From Ruegeria_C sp041537905 (lineage in GTDB: Bacteria; Pseudomonadota; Alphaproteobacteria; Rhodobacterales; Rhodobacteraceae), in assembly GCF_041537905.1 (NCBI RefSeq), contig NZ_JBGRUO010000005.1:186001-250000 (forward strand): a DNA stretch of 64,000 bases, written 5' to 3'. Shown one piece after another: positions 62,009-64,000 of the stretch (its first letter is position 1; the number at the start of each line of letters is the position of its first letter). Made by a program: the position numbers and the translations under genes. Under the pieces are notes generated by a model, which was not told where the DNA came from, made no database searches, and worked only from the letters and a program-made list of their open reading frames with translations.

Positions 62009-62803
62009 ATGTCAGGGGACGGTACAGTTGGCAAAGCATGTGATGTGCTGGACCTTGTAGCAAGGTTCAATCGCCCTGTGCGCTTTGGCGAATTGCTCGA
62101 TCACAGCCCGTTCCCCAAGGCCACGCTCTACCGCTTTCTGCAGACCCTCACGAATCAGGGCATGCTCAGCTACGATCCCGATCGGCAATCTTATGCGCTG
62201 GGAATCAGGCTGGTGCGGCTGGCCCATGCTGCCTGGACCCATAGCTCGCTGGCACCTATCGCGCGGCCGCATCTGGATGCGCTCAGTCGCGATCTGGGCG
62301 AAACCGTGCATCTGGCGCAGCTTGATGCCAGCCAGGTGCTTTATGTCGACAAACGCAACGCGGACGACCCGGTCGAGATGTACTCGCAGGCCGGTAAAGT
62401 CGGCCCGGCCTATTGCACCGGCGTCGGCAAGGCGATGCTTGCCTTCCTGCCCGACGAGGCGCTGAACCGGGCGATCCAGCAGCAGAGCTTTCACCGGTTT
62501 ACCCCCCATACGCTGGCCTCGGAATCAGCGCTGCGCACCGAACTCGCAGCGATTCGCGACCGTGGTTATGCCTTCGACCGCGAAGAGCATGAACCCGGCA
62601 TTATCTGCATCGCCGCCCCGATTCTGACTCCAGGCGGGCGCATGCTGGGCGCGATGTCGATCACCGGCCCCACCAGCCGGACCGACCTGAAAACACTCGA
62701 AGACTGGGCCCCGCGCGTGCGACAGGCCGCTGATGACATTGGGCGCGAGGCACAAGCCTGGCGCTTTCCGGAAACACTTCACAAAGAGGCGATGGCGACA
62801 TGA
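62009..62803 (+). CDS. IclR-family regulator of the galactoside genes
   Basis: Regulator of 264 residues with an N-terminal winged helix (FGELLDHSPFPKATLYRFLQTLTNQGML, residues about 24-51, then YALGIRLVRLAHAA). An IclR effector domain follows (GKVGPAYCTGVGKAMLAFLPDEA). It diverges from the sugar operon and overlaps the ATPase gene by four bases. It therefore probably regulates both directions from the shared intergenic region. The inducer is likely a sugar or a pathway intermediate. Confidence 0.92.
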   Translation: MSGDGTVGKACDVLDLVARFNRPVRFGELLDHSPFPKATLYRFLQTLTNQGMLSYDPDRQSYALGIRLVRLAHAAWTHSSLAPIARPHLDALSRDLGETVHLAQLDASQVLYVDKRNADDPVEMYSQAGKVGPAYCTGVGKAMLAFLPDEALNRAIQQQSFHRFTPHTLASESALRTELAAIRDRGYAFDREEHEPGIICIAAPILTPGGRMLGAMSITGPTSRTDLKTLEDWAPRVRQAADDIGREAQAWRFPETLHKEAMAT

Positions 62804-63858
62804 CAGGTGTGACGCTGGAAGGCGCAATCAAGCGCTATGGACAAACCCAGGTGATCCATGGGGTCGATCTGCAAATCGAGGATGGCGAGTTCTGTGTCTT
62901 TGTCGGCCCCTCGGGCTGCGGCAAATCCACCTTGCTGCGGATGATCGCGGGGCTTGAGGAAACCTCGGATGGCAAGATCAGCATCGGGCAACGCGACGTG
63001 ACCCATCTGGACCCGGCCAAGCGCGGCGTGGCGATGGTGTTCCAGACCTACGCGCTTTATCCGCATATGACGGTGGCCGAAAACATGGGCTTCGGCCTCA
63101 AAATGAACGGCGTCGCCAAGGCCGAGATCGACAAGAAGGTGCAGGAGGCCTCGGACATCCTGAAACTCGGCCCCTATTTGAAACGCAAGCCCAAGGCCAT
63201 GTCGGGCGGCCAGCGCCAGCGGGTCGCCATCGGCCGCGCCATCGTGCGCGGACCCGACGTGTTCCTGTTTGACGAACCGCTGTCGAACCTGGATGCGGAA
63301 TTGCGGGTCGAGATGCGGGTTGAAATCGCCCGCCTGCACAAGGAAATCGGCGCCACGATGATCTATGTGACCCACGACCAGGTCGAGGCGATGACCATGG
63401 CCGACAAGATCGTGGTGCTGCGCGACGGGCGTATCGAACAGGTTGGCGCGCCGCTTGAGCTCTACCGCAATCCCGATAACCGCTTTGTCGCGGGTTTCAT
63501 CGGCTCGCCCTCGATGAACTTCCTTGATTGTGACGTGGTCGACGGCAAGCTGACCCACCCGGCGCTGTCCGCACCGCTGGATCCGCCTGCGCCGATCCCG
63601 GCCGGGGCCAGCAAGATCACGCTGGGCCTGCGCCCCGAACATATCGGCTTGGACCGCAGCGGCGATGCGCTGTCGGTGGACCTGACCGAGGCGCTTGGCG
63701 GTGTCTCTTACAGCTACCTGACTGCAGCCAACGGTGACAAGCTGATCGTCGAGGAACGTGACGATGAACGCAGTGCCGAAGGCAGCCGCGTCAGCCTGAC
63801 CCTGCGGCCAGAGCGCGCAATGATCTTCGACTCAGAAAGCGGCGCCCGCATTCGATAG
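62800..63858 (+). CDS. ABC sugar importer ATPase (UgpC/MalK family)
   Basis: ATPase of 352 residues that powers the sugar importer. Walker A GPSGCGKST is at residues about 36-44, the ABC signature MSGGQRQRVAIGRAI near 134, and Walker B VFLFDEPLSNLDA near 153. The switch His is in VTHDQVEAM. A C-terminal OB-type MalK regulatory domain follows (LRPEHIGL). It is the only importer part encoded on the plus strand, but its coupling to the regulator gene and its position link it to the operon. Confidence 0.95.
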   Translation: MTGVTLEGAIKRYGQTQVIHGVDLQIEDGEFCVFVGPSGCGKSTLLRMIAGLEETSDGKISIGQRDVTHLDPAKRGVAMVFQTYALYPHMTVAENMGFGLKMNGVAKAEIDKKVQEASDILKLGPYLKRKPKAMSGGQRQRVAIGRAIVRGPDVFLFDEPLSNLDAELRVEMRVEIARLHKEIGATMIYVTHDQVEAMTMADKIVVLRDGRIEQVGAPLELYRNPDNRFVAGFIGSPSMNFLDCDVVDGKLTHPALSAPLDPPAPIPAGASKITLGLRPEHIGLDRSGDALSVDLTEALGGVSYSYLTAANGDKLIVEERDDERSAEGSRVSLTLRPERAMIFDSESGARIR

Positions 63859-63868
63859 CCCGTTACCT

Positions 63869-63891
63869 GGCACGGGCGGTCAGCCCGTGCC
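63869..63891 (+). terminator. Possible terminator after the ATPase gene
   Basis: Nine-base-pair stem GGCACGGGC with its complement around a five-base loop, ten bases after the stop codon. The T tract is missing, so termination is only probable. Confidence 0.5.
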
Positions 63892-63948
63892 GCCTCTTGC
63901 CAGCGCCGCAACCCGGCGTGGCAAGTTCGCATGGCTCCACGGCGCGCG

Positions 63949-64000
63949 TCATACTCTCTTTGTCAGTAGGCTTTCGAGCTTGTCGATGGCCTGACCCCAA
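63949..64000 (-). CDS. C-terminal fragment of an unidentified protein
   Basis: Sixteen codons plus a TGA stop enter the window from the right. They read as a helical tail (WGQAIDKLESLLTKRV). This resembles the terminal helix of SRPBCC/AHSA1-type proteins, but the fragment is too short to assign. It is convergent with the ATPase gene. Confidence 0.45.
   Translation of the reverse strand, partial: WGQAIDKLESLLTKRV

Noticed and set aside
63869..63891. Firm intrinsic terminator after the ATPase gene
   Set aside because: The stem is strong but no T tract follows, so it is listed only as possible.

Overview
The window looks like chromosome from a marine alphaproteobacterium of the Roseobacter group (Rhodobacterales). 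The GC-rich codon use, the Na+-pumping NADH:quinone oxidoreductase, the monomeric NADP isocitrate dehydrogenase and the sugar catabolic gene set all fit, but this is inference and no 16S gene is present. I see no prophage, insertion sequence or CRISPR array.

Layout. 1-5290 (minus): a two-partner secretion pair, a TpsA exoprotein running off the left edge and its TpsB pore. 5478-6857: an unrecognised coiled-coil protein. 7064-12920: complete nqrABCDEF with a terminator, then tRNA-Thr(CGU). 13427-16327 (minus): a PiT phosphate transporter and acetate kinase. 16436-23823 (minus): a bacterial V/A-type ATPase operon in the order B-D-I-K-E-DUF2764-A. 24060-26024: an SbtA-like permease divergent from a LysR regulator. 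26102-45041: mostly single genes and small units. These are a GNAT, a class II amidotransferase, a GST-cupin-TetR unit with a perfect palindromic operator, icd, a TPR protein, tex, a 935-bp gene-free stretch rich in palindromes, glpK, a GH25 lipoprotein, a DeoR regulator, a sulfatase-superfamily hydrolase, a second GNAT and a class III cyclase fused to TolB-like and TPR regions.

45117-49715 (minus) is the most interesting part. It is a compact four-gene operon encoding YcaO, TfuA, an HExxH metallopeptidase and a 239-residue protein ending in six perfect GAKVS repeats, closed by an intrinsic terminator. YcaO-TfuA pairs install backbone modifications, classically thioamides, in RiPPs. The repeat protein is therefore a candidate precursor with a multi-copy core.

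49827-63858 is a galactoside regulon. It holds an ABC importer (binding protein, two permeases and a divergently encoded ATPase), alpha- and beta-galactosidases, and a full non-phosphorylating galactose route (SDR dehydrogenase, SMP-30 lactonase, IlvD/Edd dehydratase, KDGal kinase, KDPGal aldolase). A divergent IclR-type regulator sits beside it. Together these genes would import alpha- or beta-galactosides, release galactose and convert it to pyruvate and glyceraldehyde-3-phosphate. The last 52 bases hold the C-terminus of an unidentified minus-strand gene.

The energy genes (Nqr, V-type ATPase, PiT, SbtA-like permease, AckA) suggest ion-gradient bioenergetics. However, the ATPase K subunit lacks one residue of the classical Na+ site, so Na+ coupling of that enzyme is doubtful.
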